A stretch of 58,017 bases of DNA from the NCBI RefSeq assembly GCF_009812055.1, contig NZ_WQNH01000031.1, positions 1 to 58,017 of the forward strand, written 5' to 3'. The notes under the pieces were generated by a model that saw nothing but the letters and a program-made list of their open reading frames with translations, did not search any database and was not told the origin of the DNA. Each line of letters starts with the position of its first letter. Position 1 is the stretch's first letter. The position numbers and the translations under genes are program-made. Source of the stretch: Chelativorans xinjiangensis (GTDB taxonomy: Bacteria > Pseudomonadota > Alphaproteobacteria > Rhizobiales > Rhizobiaceae). Positions 54,939 through 58,017 of this stretch are shown here, one piece after another.

Positions 54939-55341
54939 TGCTGATTTCGAAGCTGCCGAGGTGCGCGGCAAAAAAATGCTCGAAACCGAGCCGCGGGCAT
55001 CCGCCGCGCGCTACGACCGGACCACCGGCCGTGTCGTGGTCGATCTGGTCAACGGCTGCACCTATGCCTTCCCGGCGCGCTTCGTGCAGGATCTGCAGGG
55101 CGCAAGCGACGGCGATCTTGCCGGCGTGGAGGTGGACGGCCTCGGCTTCAACCTGCACTGGCCGGCGTTGGACGTCGATCTCTACGTTCCGGCGCTGATA
55201 TCCGGCATCTTCGGCACGCGCCAGTGGATGACGCGCGAGCTCGCCCGCATCGCCGGGAGCAAAACCTCGCCGGCGAAGGCCGCGGCAGCGCGCTCCAACG
55301 GCGCAAAGGGCGGACGCCCCCGCAAGACGGCGAATGGATGA
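54922..55341 (+). CDS. DUF2442 protein, partner of the DUF4160 gene
   Basis: A 139-residue protein whose first 85 residues match DUF2442: MTDADFEAAEVRGKKMLETE near the start, then FPARFVQDLQGASDGDLAGV and GFNLHWPALDVDLYVPALIS. The tail is basic (KAAAARSNGAKGGRPRKTAN), like a DNA- or RNA-contacting segment. Adjacent DUF4160-DUF2442 pairs are frequent in bacterial chromosomes and have been suggested to be toxin-antitoxin-like, which I cannot verify. The start is 54922 or 54931. The GGAGTGGGAG upstream lies inside the DUF4160 C-terminal codons. Confidence 0.85.
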   Translation: MATMTDADFEAAEVRGKKMLETEPRASAARYDRTTGRVVVDLVNGCTYAFPARFVQDLQGASDGDLAGVEVDGLGFNLHWPALDVDLYVPALISGIFGTRQWMTRELARIAGSKTSPAKAAAARSNGAKGGRPRKTANG

Positions 55342-55380
55342 GACGAGGCGGCTGAAGATCGACCTCTTCCCCTCCGCCGC

Positions 55381-55409
55381 TTGACTCTCAGAGCGGCCGC
55401 CACTATCTC
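55381..55409 (+). promoter_or_regulatory. groESL promoter
   Basis: TTGACT at 55381-55386 and TATCTC at 55404-55409 are 17 bases apart, a good housekeeping sigma-factor promoter. Transcription would begin at about the first base of the CIRCE element. Confidence 0.65.
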
Positions 55410-55417
55410 GGCTCTTG

Positions 55418-55444
55418 TTAGCACTCTCTATCGGGGAGTGCTAG
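55418..55444 (+). promoter_or_regulatory. CIRCE operator of groESL
   Basis: TTAGCACTC-N9-GAGTGCTAG matches the CIRCE consensus TTAGCACTC-N9-GAGTGCTAA with one mismatch. HrcA binds this element and represses chaperonin genes until heat shock. It starts 9 bases after the -10 hexamer. Confidence 0.93.
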
Positions 55445-55508
55445 CGACGCTCCGCCCGTCCGGACGGAGAAAAAACCTATTTCATCGTCGTAATCAAGGG
55501 TTCAAAAC

Positions 55509-55805
55509 ATGGCCAAGACGAATTTTCGCCCGCTTCATGACCGTGTGGTCGTTCGCCGGGTCGAATCCGAGGAAAAGACGGCGGGCGGGATCATCATCCC
55601 CGACACTGCCAAGGAGAAGCCGCAGGAAGGCGAGATTCTCGCCGTCGGCTCCGGCGCGCGCGACGAGAGCGGCAAGCTCGTGCCGCTGGACGTCAAGGAA
55701 GGCGACCGCGTCCTCTTCGGCAAGTGGTCCGGCACGGAAGTCAAGCTCAATGGCGAGGATCTCCTGATCATGAAGGAGTCCGACATCATGGGTGTGATTG
55801 CCTAA
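55509..55805 (+). CDS. groES: Co-chaperonin GroES
   Basis: The 98-residue lid of the chaperonin. [20 protein letters not shown] with [20 protein letters not shown] contains the mobile loop, and [13 protein letters not shown] closes the sequence. AAGG precedes the ATG. First gene of the CIRCE-controlled operon; groEL follows after 61 bases. Confidence 0.98.
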   Translation: MAKTNFRPLHDRVVVRRVESEEKTAGGIIIPDTAKEKPQEGEILAVGSGARDESGKLVPLDVKEGDRVLFGKWSGTEVKLNGEDLLIMKESDIMGVIA

Positions 55806-55860
55806 CCACCGCTATCGAAACGAAATGGTAACAGGGCTGCTTCGCACGCCCAGGAGCTAG

Positions 55861-57507
<1,647 letters not shown>

Positions 57508-57533
57508 GAAGGCGCTGCCGATCATCGACTACA

Positions 57534-57560
57534 GAAAGGGCGCCCTCGCGGCGCCCTTTC
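57534..57560 (+). terminator. Intrinsic terminator of groESL
   Basis: GAAAGGGCGCC and GGCGCCCTTTC form an 11-bp stem with a 5-base loop 26 bases after the groEL stop, followed by TCGTTTG. Confidence 0.8.
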
Positions 57561-57617
57561 TCGTTTGCGCACAAACCCCTCCCCGCGAGCACGGCCGCCG
57601 GACAAGCCGACGCATTG

Positions 57618-57850
57618 CCCCCTCTCTTGCAAATTCTAAGACTTGGCGTCGCCAAGCCTAAGAATTTACTTTCTCCCCCACCAAGGGGGAGATAGGCGCG
57701 GTGCATAATCGCTTCTGCCAATCTTCAGCGCCGGCGATTGGCAGCGAGGCCGATGCCGGCCCTATCTCCCCCTCGGTGGGGGAGAAAGCGATTTCTTAGG
57801 TTTAGTCGGAGCGAAGCGGAGGCTAAGCCTTAGAAATCGCAAGAGAGGGG
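57618..57850. repeat. Large imperfect palindromic repeat after groEL
   Basis: CCCCCTCTCTTGC at the left and GCAAGAGAGGGGG at the right are the outer arms. Next come arms around TCTAAG / CTTAGA, then inner TTTCTCCCCCACCAAGGGGG / CCCCCTCGGTGGGGGAGAAA, with a GATTGGCAG-containing centre. It resembles family B in the GATTGG centre and the GGGGGAGAT stems. The 510-base end of the window (57508-58017) holds this repeat, the terminator before it and an AT-rich tail after it, with no gene. Confidence 0.82.
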
Positions 57851-57927
57851 GCCCGCGCACGCTCACCTGCAAGGGAAAGCCGCACCTGCACCCACGGGGA
57901 TAAATTCCCGCCCCCTCAAAAAAACAT

Positions 57928-57952
57928 TTGTTCCAAAACAATCGCTTATAAT
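57928..57952 (+). promoter_or_regulatory. Possible promoter near the right edge
   Basis: A TATAAT hexamer at 57947-57952 stands in a conspicuously AT-rich stretch (about 57915-57985). TTGTTC at 57928 is a -35 candidate, but the spacer is only 13 bases. It might serve a gene beyond the window. Confidence 0.25.
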
Positions 57953-58017
57953 TTTTTCGCCCCGCCCAACCGCGTATTTTATCCCCCCTGCCCGCGCCGC
58001 TCTTATCATGCTCCCCG

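Overview
The window is a 58 kb, GC-rich chromosomal segment of an alphaproteobacterium of the order Hyphomicrobiales (Rhizobiales), most like the Phyllobacteriaceae/Mesorhizobium group. The assignment rests on protein similarity recognised by eye, the hisS-hisZ-hisG and rpmH-rnpA-yidC blocks, a CIRCE-controlled groESL operon and three copies of a rhizobial RIME-type intergenic repeat. No rRNA, tRNA, CRISPR array, prophage or intact transposase gene was seen.

Layout. 0-4 kb: one 1291-residue protein of effector or polymorphic-toxin appearance. 4-12.5 kb: a lipoprotein, ileS, ribF and a HAD phosphatase on the minus strand, then a TadG-like von Willebrand A protein. 12.8-16.6 kb: hisS-hisZ-hisG. 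16.6-21.5 kb: rmuC, then def, a FitAB toxin-antitoxin pair, fmt, a GNAT acetyltransferase and truA. 22-32.7 kb: an Lrp regulator divergent from an MFS exporter, lysine/diaminopimelate genes (dapE, dapD), a DJ-1-like protein, a LOG protein, a nucleotidase, an EamA transporter, a MerR/CMD pair and argB. 32.8-39.4 kb: msrB, engB, an acetyltransferase, a TetR-controlled NmrA/DUF1772 unit, then yidC-rnpA-rpmH. 39.8-43.8 kb: gshA, rsmE, an orphan cysteine-rich protein and a phosphatase. 43.8-52.8 kb: lutABC and a FadR-type regulator divergent from glcDEF, a lactate/glycolate oxidation locus. 53-57.5 kb: an L,D-transpeptidase, tag, a frameshifted DUF4160 gene with a DUF2442 partner, and groESL.

Most genes are housekeeping. 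The unusual content is the dense load of GC-rich palindromic repeats between genes. One lies in frame inside ileS. Another is nested inside a second repeat with an apparent target duplication, which suggests these elements move. Further points of interest are a hisS gene with blocks of foreign-looking codon use, a toxin-antitoxin pair wedged into the def-fmt block, and the large effector-like protein at the left edge. Starts were chosen from ribosome-binding sites and family lengths. All functional names are by recognition of motifs, with no database search.
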